Shown here piece by piece: positions 25,872 through 35,635 of a stretch of DNA of 64,000 nucleotides. The notes under the pieces were generated by a model that did not search any database, was not told the origin of the DNA, and saw nothing but the letters and a program-made list of their open reading frames with translations. This DNA comes from Mucilaginibacter sp. L196 (GTDB lineage Bacteria > Bacteroidota > Bacteroidia > Sphingobacteriales > Sphingobacteriaceae): assembly GCF_009765905.1 (NCBI RefSeq), contig NZ_LMUO01000006.1, forward strand, positions 236,676 to 300,675, given 5' to 3'. The translations under genes were made by a program, and so were the position numbers. The number at the start of each line of letters is the position of its first letter. The stretch's first letter is position 1.

Positions 25872-26855
25872 TTATTTATCCGGGTAGGTGTAAATGTACA
25901 TTTCCAATTCTTTTTTGACGAAATTAATGGTGAAAATACCACGCGAGAAAAAATCATATCCCAATATGGCATCCACGGTAGTGTTATAAACTTTCCCCAG
26001 CTGATCAAGCCGAGTAAGCATAATGTGGTTACGCTTAAACACATAGTTACCAATAACCATTTTATCAAAAAAGGCATAGCTATTTTCATAACCATTGCCA
26101 CCTATGCCTGTTACGGTAGTATGGCTGATGATCTTCATTCGCCGGGCCAGCTTTTTAAAGTTATCATAATCAAGCAGGTTGCTTTCAGCACCGGTATCAA
26201 AGGCCAGCCACATGTCTTCATCCTGTATGCTGCCTTTAATAAATATCACATCGTCCAATAATTTAAATGATGTTTTCATGTCAGGCTGGTTAAACGGGCG
26301 TTCGCCGGGGAGGATCTCGCCTTTATCATCCAGTTTATGAATGTACAGCAGGTTGTTAAACAGATCAACCGTAATGGCCAGTTTGGCAAACAGGCGTGTG
26401 CCCAACAGGCCCAGTATCTTAATCCCCTTGCTGTTTTCAATAGCCGACAGATCAGTAACGTCAGCTGTGATCCGGTCATAATGCAGGTCAAGGATAGAGA
26501 AATTATGGATGACGGTTGTAAAAGAGGCGGATTGCCCGTTTATGCCACCTGATTCCTTGTCCTCCTCATGCGCCGCATCCCGGAAATAAGTTTCGTTTAG
26601 TGTAAGTCCGGGCGAACCGGTATCCAATATAAAGTTACCTTCAAGGGTATCCAGCTGCGCTTCTATGATGATGAGGTTACCCGCGCGTTTTATCGGCACC
26701 ACTATGGTTTTAAATTCGCCATAAGGGTCGGAGTCTGTGTTGATGGTCTTTCTGTTGTTATTGATATCCTTTAGCGTAAACCTGGCAGCGGCCAATACCC
26801 TGTTACCCCAAAAGCAAGTGAGGAACAGCAACAGGAAAAGGCAGGTTTTGCGCAT
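25872..26855 (-). CDS. Aspartyl protease family protein, double-domain retropepsin-like
   Basis: The 327-residue product has a signal peptide (MRKTCLFLLLFLTCFWGNRVLAA). Two aspartyl protease motifs are present, NFILDTGSPGLTLN in the first half and WLAFDTGAESNLLD in the second. Further conserved pieces are ILGLLGTRLF and AILGYDFFSRGIFTINF. So both catalytic Asp residues sit in one chain, as in pepsin-type duplicated enzymes. It should be periplasmic or surface-exposed. It is translationally adjacent to the four-domain carbohydrate-binding-like protein; whether that is its substrate is unknown. Confidence 0.85.
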   Translation of the reverse strand: MRKTCLFLLLFLTCFWGNRVLAAARFTLKDINNNRKTINTDSDPYGEFKTIVVPIKRAGNLIIIEAQLDTLEGNFILDTGSPGLTLNETYFRDAAHEEDKESGGINGQSASFTTVIHNFSILDLHYDRITADVTDLSAIENSKGIKILGLLGTRLFAKLAITVDLFNNLLYIHKLDDKGEILPGERPFNQPDMKTSFKLLDDVIFIKGSIQDEDMWLAFDTGAESNLLDYDNFKKLARRMKIISHTTVTGIGGNGYENSYAFFDKMVIGNYVFKRNHIMLTRLDQLGKVYNTTVDAILGYDFFSRGIFTINFVKKELEMYIYTYPDK

Positions 26856-26985
26856 AGATTAAAGATAAACAGACAACTGTATTATAGACGTATTTATTGT
26901 CAATACGTTACAGGCTTTTTATTTATCTTTAATTCCTAAATCTTTTCATTGTGAAAAGATTAGCCATAGTTTTCGACTCCCGCCG

Positions 26986-27082
26986 CGTAATTGCTGTGAA
27001 CGAAGCAATCTATAAACAATACAGAGCGAACTTACAACGCCGACCTGCCTATGTAGAGATTGCTTCGTTCTCCGCAATGACG
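26986..27082. repeat. REP-like hairpin, variant of the GAACGAAGCAATC family
   Basis: The arms are CGTAATTGCTGTGAACGAAG+CAATCT and AGATTGCTTCGTTCTCCGCA+ATGACG. The outer parts have diverged while the inner GAACGAAGCAATCT pairs remain perfect. The loop carries ACAGAGCGAACTTACAA. Confidence 0.75.
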
Positions 27083-27110
27083 TGGAGTTTTAAGAGCTTC
27101 TTCCAAAATC

Positions 27111-29408
27111 CTACTTAAACATATTCTTCAAAGCCGCCAACTTCAACTGCAAATCACCTTCAGGTTCAGGAGTAGTATTTTTATTTACCGTCCTCGCATG
27201 ATCTCTCGGGGAGGAACCTGTGCCCGTATGTTTAGCAACCGGTTTGTTAAATGATGACTTATGAGCAACGGGTTCACGCTTTTCATTGTCTTTCATGGTT
27301 AAGGATATGCGTTTACGGTTCACATCCACCTCAACAACCGTAACCTCAACTTTTTGGGCCACCTTTAAAATTTCGTTAGCATCCTTAATAAAGCGATTAG
27401 TGATCTGGCTTAAATGCACCAAACCATCCTGGTGAACACCAATATCCACAAAAGCGCCGAAATTGGTAATATTGGTTACAATGCCCGGCAGTTTCATACC
27501 GATCTTCAAATCGATAATTGAGTTAACCCCATCAGTAAAGCTGAACGTCTCAAACTGTTCACGTGGGTCACGACCGGGTTTGGCAAGCTCTGCCATAATA
27601 TCGTTTAGCGTAGGTAAACCCACGGTTTCCGAGGTGTATTTTTGCAATGGGATGCTTTTGCGCAGTTTATCGTCACTCATCAAATCCTTTACGGTACAAT
27701 TGGCATCTTTAGCCATTTGCAGTACCAAATCATATCTTTCCGGGTGAACAGCGCTTGTATCCAGTGGATTATCCGCATGATGGATGCGTAAAAATCCTGC
27801 CGCCTGCTCAAAAGCTTTATCGCCCAAACGGGGAACTTTTTTAAGTTGGCTTCTTTGTTTAAACGCGCCATTTTGATCACGGTACTCCACAATATTTTGC
27901 GCCAATTGCGGACCTAAGCCCGACACATAAGCCAGTATCTGTTTGGATGCCGTATTCAATTCTACACCAACGGCGTTTACGCAATTGATAACGGTATCAT
28001 CTAATGATGTTTGTAATTTATTCTGATCCACATCATGCTGGTATTGCCCAACACCAATAGATTTTGGGTCGATCTTTACCAGCTCAGCCAATGGATCCAT
28101 CAACCGGCGACCGATAGATACCGCGCCCCTAACGGTAATATCCTTATCCGGGAACTCATCCCTCGCCACTTCTGATGCAGAGTAGATTGACGCGCCGCTT
28201 TCATTCACCATCACAATAACTGTATTAGGTAAGTTAAGGTTACGGATGAAGACTTCGGTTTCGCGGCCTGCAGTGCCATTACCAATGGCGATGGCTTCGA
28301 TATTATGTTTTTCAAAAAGATGTTTAGTGGTCTTTTCTGCTTCTCGTGCTTGTCCTGGGCCTGTGTGCGGATAGATGGCGGTATCTTCTAATAGTTTACC
28401 CTGCTCATCCAAACATGCCACCTTGCAGCCTGTACGGAAGCCGGGGTCAATAGCCATTACCCTTTTTTGCCCAAGCGGTGCACCTAATAAAAGCTGACGG
28501 GCGTTCTCAGCAAATACCCTGATGGCTTCTTCATCAGCTTTCTTTTTGGTCAATAGCCTGATTTCGGTTTCCATCGTCGGCTTCAACAATCTTTTATAAC
28601 CATCAGCAATAGCTAACTGTACCTGGTTTGTGGAAGTGTTATTGCCTTTCACAAACATGTTTTCCAAGGCAGCAATCGCTTCTTCTTCCTGCGGTTTAAT
28701 ATCCAGCCACAGTATCTCTTCTTTTTCACCACGGCGCATAGCCAGGATGCGGTGTGATGGCGCTGATTTTACAGGCTCGGTCCACTCAAAATAATCTTTA
28801 TACTTAATTCCAGATTCTTCTTTTCCCGGAATTACTTTGGATGCGAATGTTCCCTTCTCTACAAACAAAGTCCTGATCTTGGTTCTCGCCTCGGCATTCT
28901 CACTCATCTGCTCCGCGATAATATCGCGCGCGCCTGCTAATGCTTCTTCAATGGTATTTACACCTTTCTCGGCATCAATATATTTTTCAGCTTCAGTATC
29001 AAGGTCTACTCTGTTTTGATCGAATATTTGATCGGCTAATGGCTGCAAGCCTTTTTCCCTGGCAGCAGTAGCACGTGTTTTTCTTTTTGGGCGATATGGC
29101 AGGTATATGTCTTCCAACGCTACCATAGTTTCCGCTTCGTTAACCAGCTTTTCCAGTTCCGGAGTTAGTTTACCCAACTCTGTCAACGATTTTAAAATAG
29201 CTTCACGACGTTTATCCAGCTCGCGCAATTGCAGTATACGATCGCGGATGGCGGTTACTTGTACCTCATCTAAAGTACCGGTTACTTCCTTACGGTAGCG
29301 GGATATAAAGGGTACGGTTGCGCCTTCATCAAGCAAAGCGGCGGTTGCGCTTACTTGTTTTTCGGCAATTGATAATTCGTTGGCTATTTTTTTGAAATGG
29401 ATGCTCAT
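27111..29408 (-). CDS. tex: Tex family RNA-binding transcription accessory protein
   Basis: Tex is a conserved cytoplasmic nucleic-acid-binding protein linked to transcription and translation. The 765-residue product shows the family order: helical Tex_N (IANELSIAEKQVSATAALLD, GATVPFISRYRKEVTG), the YqgF-like domain (MAIDPGFRTGCKVACLD, AIAIGNGTAGRETE), the helix-hairpin-helix region (VGVELNTASKQILAYVSGLG) and an S1 domain at about 645-715 (GMKLPGIVTNITNFGAFVDI, GLVHLSQI). The C-terminus is a Lys/Thr-rich tail. Length and motifs are normal. Confidence 0.95.
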   Translation of the reverse strand: MSIHFKKIANELSIAEKQVSATAALLDEGATVPFISRYRKEVTGTLDEVQVTAIRDRILQLRELDKRREAILKSLTELGKLTPELEKLVNEAETMVALEDIYLPYRPKRKTRATAAREKGLQPLADQIFDQNRVDLDTEAEKYIDAEKGVNTIEEALAGARDIIAEQMSENAEARTKIRTLFVEKGTFASKVIPGKEESGIKYKDYFEWTEPVKSAPSHRILAMRRGEKEEILWLDIKPQEEEAIAALENMFVKGNNTSTNQVQLAIADGYKRLLKPTMETEIRLLTKKKADEEAIRVFAENARQLLLGAPLGQKRVMAIDPGFRTGCKVACLDEQGKLLEDTAIYPHTGPGQAREAEKTTKHLFEKHNIEAIAIGNGTAGRETEVFIRNLNLPNTVIVMVNESGASIYSASEVARDEFPDKDITVRGAVSIGRRLMDPLAELVKIDPKSIGVGQYQHDVDQNKLQTSLDDTVINCVNAVGVELNTASKQILAYVSGLGPQLAQNIVEYRDQNGAFKQRSQLKKVPRLGDKAFEQAAGFLRIHHADNPLDTSAVHPERYDLVLQMAKDANCTVKDLMSDDKLRKSIPLQKYTSETVGLPTLNDIMAELAKPGRDPREQFETFSFTDGVNSIIDLKIGMKLPGIVTNITNFGAFVDIGVHQDGLVHLSQITNRFIKDANEILKVAQKVEVTVVEVDVNRKRISLTMKDNEKREPVAHKSSFNKPVAKHTGTGSSPRDHARTVNKNTTPEPEGDLQLKLAALKNMFK

Positions 29409-29505
29409 ATATCAAAATTCAGGGAGGCGAAATTGGGAATCTGTAATTAGAAAACAAAAAGGAGTTTTAAACAAATATTGGTACTTTCTTGCCATTCTAA
29501 CTTTT

Positions 29506-29578
29506 GTCATTCTGAGCGGAGCGAAGAATCTGTACAGTCGAAACCAATTTACAGATTCTTCGCTCCGCTCAGAATGAC
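29506..29578. repeat. REP-like hairpin, TTCTGAGCGGAGCGAAGAATC family
   Basis: The arms GTCATTCTGAGCGGAGCGAA+GAATCTGTA and TACAGATTCTTCGCTCCGCT+CAGAATGAC are perfectly complementary, with an 18-nt loop. It lies between tex and the downstream hydrolase gene, both on the minus strand. Confidence 0.85.
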
Positions 29579-29602
29579 AAACTCTTAAAAAGGGGAAAGG
29601 TG

Positions 29603-30508
29603 TTATTTTTTCCCTAACAAACCATTCTCATCCATCCAGTTTGTCAACCTATCAAACCAAAGGTCTTTGGTTGTTTTATTGTGCAGGCCGAAACCGTGCC
29701 CACCAGCCTGGTAAATGTGCATTTCAGCTTTTACCTTATTATCTAATAAAGCGTGGTAAAACATCAGTGTATTTTCAACCGGTACTACATTATCGTCTTC
29801 AGCAGCCACTAAAAAGGTGGGTGGAGTATTAGCGGTAACTTGTTTTTCGTTAGAGTAGAGATCCATCAACTCTTGCGAAGCATTTTTACCAATCAGATGT
29901 TCTTTAGACCCGGTATGTGTTTTAGGGCCCATGCTTATTACCGCATATAATAGCATACCAAAGTCCGGGCGCAGGTTAATATTGTTTTTATTGCTGATAA
30001 CTACCTTATCAAAATGTGTTATAGCGGTTGATGCTAAGTGCCCACCTGCCGAAAAGCCAATAATACCCACCTTATTAGGATCGATGCCCCATTTAGCCGC
30101 ATTTTCTCTAACCATTTGTATAGCTCGCTGCGCATCCTGTAGCGGACCTATAGTTTTATCAACCATGGTTTCATCAGTTGGCAACCGATATTTTAGTACA
30201 AATGCAGTAACTCCAATTTTATTAAATGCGGCTGCTATTTCAGTTCCCTCGTGACCAATTGCCAAATGCTCATACCCACCGCCCGGACAAATAACAACAG
30301 CAGTACCATTTGCAGTGCCTGCTTTAGGAAAAAATGGTATCAGCATTGGTATTGAAACCTTTGACAAACTCTCACTGTCACCAGTTTCAACATAAGTAGG
30401 CGGTGTAGGCTTTGAATTTGGGATTCCATCGGGATAGAGCGGAATAGCTTTTTCCTGAGCAAATGTTGCAGTTGTCATCAGCATTAATGCAAATAATATC
30501 GTTTTCAT
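29603..30508 (-). CDS. Secreted alpha/beta hydrolase (acetyl-esterase/BD-FAE-like)
   Basis: I place the start at the ATG at 30508 (301 residues), two codons after a TTG; a signal peptide follows (MKTILFALMLMTTATFA). The oxyanion-hole motif is VVICPGGGYEHLA, the nucleophile Ser is in VGIIGFSAGGHLAST, the Asp in VAAEDDNVVPVEN and the His in AGGHGFGL. This motif set fits secreted esterases acting on acetylated carbohydrates, often annotated as xylanase-associated esterases; the substrate is not provable here. Confidence 0.87.
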   Translation of the reverse strand: MKTILFALMLMTTATFAQEKAIPLYPDGIPNSKPTPPTYVETGDSESLSKVSIPMLIPFFPKAGTANGTAVVICPGGGYEHLAIGHEGTEIAAAFNKIGVTAFVLKYRLPTDETMVDKTIGPLQDAQRAIQMVRENAAKWGIDPNKVGIIGFSAGGHLASTAITHFDKVVISNKNNINLRPDFGMLLYAVISMGPKTHTGSKEHLIGKNASQELMDLYSNEKQVTANTPPTFLVAAEDDNVVPVENTLMFYHALLDNKVKAEMHIYQAGGHGFGLHNKTTKDLWFDRLTNWMDENGLLGKK

Positions 30509-30514
30509 ATTCAA

Positions 30515-31607
30515 TTAACTTTTAGGTCCGCCAAATTCCATTAAATAAGCTTTCAGGAAATCATCCAGATCGCCGTCCAATACCGCGGCAGCGTTTGATG
30601 TTTCGTGATCGGTACGCAAATCCTTAACCAACTTATAAGGATGCAGTACGTAATTCCTAATCTGCGACCCCCATTCAATTTTCTTTTTATTGCCTTCAAT
30701 CGCGTTGCTTAGCTCCATGCGCTTACGCATTTCGGCCTCATACAATTGCGATTTCAGTAAGCGTATCGCGTTATCCTTATTTTGTAATTGCGAACGTGAT
30801 TCCTGGTTTTTGATAATGATGCCTGATGGTTTGTGGTATAAACGCACAGCGGTTTCTACCTTATTCACATTTTGGCCACCTGCACCGCCTGAGCGGAAGG
30901 TTTCAAACTCAATATCCGACGGATTAATGTCGATCTCGATGGTATCATCAACCAACGGATAAACATATACCGATGCAAAAGATGTATGGCGCTTAGCATT
31001 TGAATCGAAAGGAGAGATCCGCACCAAACGGTGCACACCATTTTCGCCTTTTAGGTAACCATAGGCAAATTCGCCTTCTATTTGTAGGGTAACCGTTTTA
31101 ACACCAGTCACTTCACCTTCCTGATAATCCTGCTCAGTTACTTTGTGCCCGTTTTTTTCGGCCCACATCATGTACATACGCATCAGCATACCTGCCCAGT
31201 CGCAGCTTTCAGTACCACCGGCACCGGCTGTAATTTGCAATACTGCATTCAGCTGATCTTCATCAGCCGAAAGCATATTTTTAAATTCCAGCTCTTCAAC
31301 CGCTTTTATCGCGGCGTTATATTGTTCCTGCATTTCTGCTTCAGTAGCATCGCCTGCATGGTAAAATTCATACATTACGCCGGCATCCTCTACAACAGCA
31401 ACCACCTTTTGAAAGGCGTCGGTCCACACTTTTTTGGTTTTGATGGAAGCCAATACTTTCTCAGCTTCTTTAGGGTGATCCCAAAAGTTGGGACCAATAG
31501 TTATATCCTGCTCTATTTGCAGTGCATCCAGTTTCTTATCAATGTCAAAGATGCCTCCTCAGGGAAGTTACTCTATCCCTTAAATCCTGAACTTGTTCTT
31601 TAGTCAT
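30515..31607 (-). CDS. prfB: Peptide chain release factor 2, with programmed +1 frameshift
   Basis: RF2 recognises UGA and UAA. The 5' part starts at the ATG at 31607 and encodes [20 protein letters not shown], then meets an in-frame TGA at 31547-31545. The site reads AGGAGG-CAT-CTT-TGA-C, the classic RF2 shift site with an internal Shine-Dalgarno-like AGGAGG. After a +1 shift the frame continues as [14 protein letters not shown] from 31546 to 30515, giving about 363 residues. The SPF codon-recognition motif ([11 protein letters not shown]) and GGQ ([12 protein letters not shown]) are intact. This is autoregulation by RF2 level and not a pseudogene. A TATATTTG box sits 4 nt before the ATG. 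Confidence 0.96.
31545..31559 (-). promoter_or_regulatory. RF2 programmed frameshift site
   Basis: On the minus strand AGGAGG is followed by CAT and the slippery CTT-TGA-C. The in-frame TGA is read slowly when RF2 is scarce, which allows the +1 shift. This layout is the well-known RF2 autoregulatory site. Confidence 0.93.
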
Positions 31608-31611
31608 ATGG

Positions 31612-31619
31612 CAAATATA
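31612..31619 (-). promoter_or_regulatory. TAnnTTTG box 4 nt before prfB
   Basis: The minus strand reads TATATTTG-CCAT-ATG, the same tight spacing as in pdeM and the gene at 15819-16271. Confidence 0.5.
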
Positions 31620-31626
31620 AAAATTA

Positions 31627-31702
31627 GAACCAGGATTTAACAGATTAAACGGATGGACAGGATGTGTCCTAAAATTCGTTTAATCCGCTAAATCCTGGTT
31701 CA
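31627..31702. repeat. Palindromic AACCAGGATTTA repeat
   Basis: The left arm reads GAACCAGGATTTAACAGATT+AAACGGAT; the right arm reads ATTCGTTTAATCCGCTAAAT+CCTGGTTC. They are complementary with two or three mismatches around a 20-nt loop, just upstream of the prfB promoter box. Confidence 0.75.
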
Positions 31703-31704
31703 GA

Positions 31705-31732
31705 CAAAAAAGGCCTGCCTTTCGGCAAGCCC
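31705..31732 (-). terminator. Terminator after the gene at 31755-32192
   Basis: On the minus strand GGGCTTGCC-gaaa-GGCAGGCCT forms a stem with one G-T pair, followed by TTTTTG. Confidence 0.85.
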
Positions 31733-31754
31733 ATATAGAGGTCGTTAAAATTAT

Positions 31755-32192
31755 TTAAGCTAAAGCTGCCTGGTTTAATATAGCAGTCATATCAATAAAG
31801 TTGCCACTTATTTTTGATAGCAATGTGCTCAATGCAAATTCTTTTTCCTGTCCGTCTTTCGACTCCTTTATTAACTCTTGCATAGCAGGGATTATTAAAG
31901 CCTTAGAAATCTTAAGGGATTCCGTCGAATCAATACCATAATAATTATTCAATTTATTAGCAAACTTTTTAACCGTGCTTGATATAAGGGGATTATTAAA
32001 CATACCGGCGAATTGAAAATAATTCACCATGTCCTTTAATTTACCACCTTCCATCTGTCCCTTCAACACTTCAATGATAGAGCTGGTTGCATCATTGATC
32101 ACCGCCTCACGGCTTTTTTCCGGTATTAGCGGATTGTCCATAACAGCCGTCCCGGCGTTATTTTTAACAAGCATAAAAAGTTTTTCAAACAT
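31755..32192 (-). CDS. Small helical protein of unknown function
   Basis: I place the start at the ATG at 32192 (MFEKLFMLVKNNAG), giving 145 residues. The 22 preceding in-frame residues lie in A/T-rich leader. The product is soluble and largely helical, with alternating charged and hydrophobic residues (SREAVINDATSSIIEVLKGQ, KKFANKLNNYYGID). I do not recognise a family. It has its own terminator and stands alone between prfB and pgi. Confidence 0.7.
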   Translation of the reverse strand: MFEKLFMLVKNNAGTAVMDNPLIPEKSREAVINDATSSIIEVLKGQMEGGKLKDMVNYFQFAGMFNNPLISSTVKKFANKLNNYYGIDSTESLKISKALIIPAMQELIKESKDGQEKEFALSTLLSKISGNFIDMTAILNQAALA

Positions 32193-32418
32193 TGATTTTA
32201 ATTTTAAAAGCCAATTAACAATTTGATTACTAAAGCTGATTTTTTTTATTATTAACACAAAGATATGAAATAATAATTTTTATATTCTAAACAAAAACGA
32301 AATATATTTCTAAATATTGCAATTTTGAATGTGTAAAACAAACACTAAGGAGGGTGTGTTATTTATACACTGAATTATTAAAGATTCAGATAAAATTATC
32401 ACCTGAATTTTTTAATCC

Positions 32419-32426
32419 TATTTTTG
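32419..32426 (+). promoter_or_regulatory. TAnnTTTG promoter box of pgi
   Basis: TATTTTTG ends 19 nt before the pgi ATG. Confidence 0.45.
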
Positions 32427-32433
32427 CTTTTAA

Positions 32434-34090
<1,657 letters not shown>

Positions 34091-34092
<2 letters not shown>

Positions 34093-34206
34093 ACCCCCAG
34101 CCCCTGAAGGGGGAGTTGCAAAACAAAAAGAGCGTGAAAATTTCACGCTCTTTTTGTTTTGCAACTATTGGGCTATTGTTCCCCCTTCAGGGGGTTAGGG
34201 GGTTTT
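34091..34206. repeat. Nested palindrome, CCCCTGAAGGGGG family
   Basis: The outer arms ACCCCCAGCCCCTGAAGGGG and CCCCCTTCAGGGGGTTAGGG are complementary. Inside are AGTTGC/GCAACT and an inner AAACAAAAAGAGCGTGAAA/TTTCACGCTCTTTTTGTTT hairpin. The outer CCCTTCAGGGGG word is widespread in Bacteroidetes intergenic regions. Confidence 0.8.
34122..34161. terminator. Bidirectional terminator between pgi and the cyclase gene
   Basis: AAACAAAAAGAGCGTGAAA and TTTCACGCTCTTTTTGTTT form an almost perfect hairpin with T-tracts on either strand, placed between convergent genes. Confidence 0.85.
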
Positions 34207-35262
34207 CTTCACAAACTCCACCTGATAAATATAAGGCCACTTTTTACCGGTTACAAAAAGGCGTTTACCTTTTTCATCCCAGGCTATGCCGTTTAACACA
34301 TTGTTTCCATCATCATCAAAATGTGCAGGGCGGTCCTTTGATGGCCATAGGTTTTTCATATCAACCCTTTGCAATACCGCACCGGTTTTGGGGTCGATCA
34401 CTACAATGGTGTCTTTTTGGTAAATGTTAGCGTATATTTTATTGTCGATGTATTCCAGTTCGTTTACTGAATCAATGGCGTGTTTATCATCATACACATC
34501 AATATAACCAGATTCTCTGTAAGTATCTTTATTCAAAAACCAGATGCGGTTGGTGCTGTCATCAAAGTAGATCTTTTTACCGTCGAAAGTCATCCCCCAG
34601 CCTTCAACACCAACGTTGTTTATAAACGTTTTGATCAACTTAAACGTATTCTTATCAAATACAAAAGCCGTTTCGGGCTGATGATAGGTAAGCATTAATA
34701 TTTTATCGCCTATTATGGAAATACCCTCACCAAATAATTTAGGGTCAATTTTTACTCTTTGAACTACTTTGCCTGTTTCCAAATCCACTTTTCTTAAATC
34801 CGACCCCGCGCCGCCTGTACTTTCATACAAAAAACCATCCTGGTACAATATCCCCTCGGTATACGCGCTGGTATCATGCGGAAATTTCTTGATCACTTTA
34901 AAAGTAAGCTCCTCCGGTGCTTTGGCTGCAAATAATACGATGTTTGTTGACGCATCCACACTCTTGCCGCCCTGGTAAAACTTAGCAGTAAATACCCGCG
35001 GACCTAACAGCATGGTATCTGTTTTAACTGATAATGCAGACGAATCCTTTAACGAAGCGATCCTGGTAGAATCAATAAAATATACTATCGAATCCGGTGT
35101 GGAGTCATTGGCGTAATGCAATTTTAAATTAACCTTATCACCTTGCTTATAGGATGTACCGGCTTCGGGGGAAAGGCTTAATGAGTTATTTTCTACTTTA
35201 TGTTTACAACCAAAGGCCACCAATACAACAGCAGCTAAAAGTAATTTAAATTTATTATTCAT
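34195..35262 (-). CDS. Glutaminyl-peptide cyclotransferase, lipoprotein
   Basis: This papaya-type glutaminyl cyclase turns N-terminal Gln into pyroglutamate on exported proteins. I place the start at the ATG at 35262, giving 355 residues with a lipobox (LLLAAVVLVAFGC) and only a 4-nt gap to the upstream gene; the longer frame would overlap that gene. After an N-terminal Ig-like part, the beta-propeller begins with DTSAYTEGILYQDGFLYEST, the family signature. Further conserved pieces are GEGISIIGDKILMLTY, GWGMTFDGKKIYFDD and NVLNGIAWDEKGKRLFVTGK. Confidence 0.9.
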   Translation of the reverse strand: MNNKFKLLLAAVVLVAFGCKHKVENNSLSLSPEAGTSYKQGDKVNLKLHYANDSTPDSIVYFIDSTRIASLKDSSALSVKTDTMLLGPRVFTAKFYQGGKSVDASTNIVLFAAKAPEELTFKVIKKFPHDTSAYTEGILYQDGFLYESTGGAGSDLRKVDLETGKVVQRVKIDPKLFGEGISIIGDKILMLTYHQPETAFVFDKNTFKLIKTFINNVGVEGWGMTFDGKKIYFDDSTNRIWFLNKDTYRESGYIDVYDDKHAIDSVNELEYIDNKIYANIYQKDTIVVIDPKTGAVLQRVDMKNLWPSKDRPAHFDDDGNNVLNGIAWDEKGKRLFVTGKKWPYIYQVEFVKKTP

Positions 35263-35266
35263 AGTA

Positions 35267-35635
35267 TTAAGTGGCATGAGGCCAAAACGCATCTTCTATA
35301 TGCTTTAGTGTATAATTCGCTTGTTTATCAAATAAAATGGAGATAATATCAAACCGCACATCTCCCTGGTGATCCATCAGGTAAATATATTCATCTGCAG
35401 CGGATACCAGCAACTTTTGTTTGCGGGCATCAACAAAATCCTCCGGTTCGCCAAAAGCGTTGCCGGTGCGGGTTTTTACCTCGGCAAATATAATAACCTT
35501 GTCTTTGTATGCAATCAGGTCAACTTCGGCTTTGCCGTGAGTCCAGTTTTCATCCAGTATTTCATAACCGGCATTTCCCAAATGTGTTTTGGCCAAACTT
35601 TCGCCCCTGCGACCCAACTCCAGGTGTACCGCCAT
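35267..35635 (-). CDS. YraN/UPF0102 family endonuclease-like protein
   Basis: The 122-residue product has the PD-(D/E)XK-like fold of the YraN family. GRRGESLAKTHLGNAGYEIL leads to the core KAEVDLIAYKDKVIIFAEVK, with the acidic residues and Lys (D..EVK) of the nuclease motif. The family is conserved and its role is unclear, possibly DNA repair or uptake. Its ATG overlaps the dnaG stop as TAATG, so translation is coupled. Confidence 0.88.
   Translation of the reverse strand: MAVHLELGRRGESLAKTHLGNAGYEILDENWTHGKAEVDLIAYKDKVIIFAEVKTRTGNAFGEPEDFVDARKQKLLVSAADEYIYLMDHQGDVRFDIISILFDKQANYTLKHIEDAFWPHAT

Noticed and set aside
30515..31607. prfB as a frameshifted pseudogene
   Set aside because: The break is the standard programmed RF2 site with AGGAGG and CTT-TGA-C, and both parts are intact.
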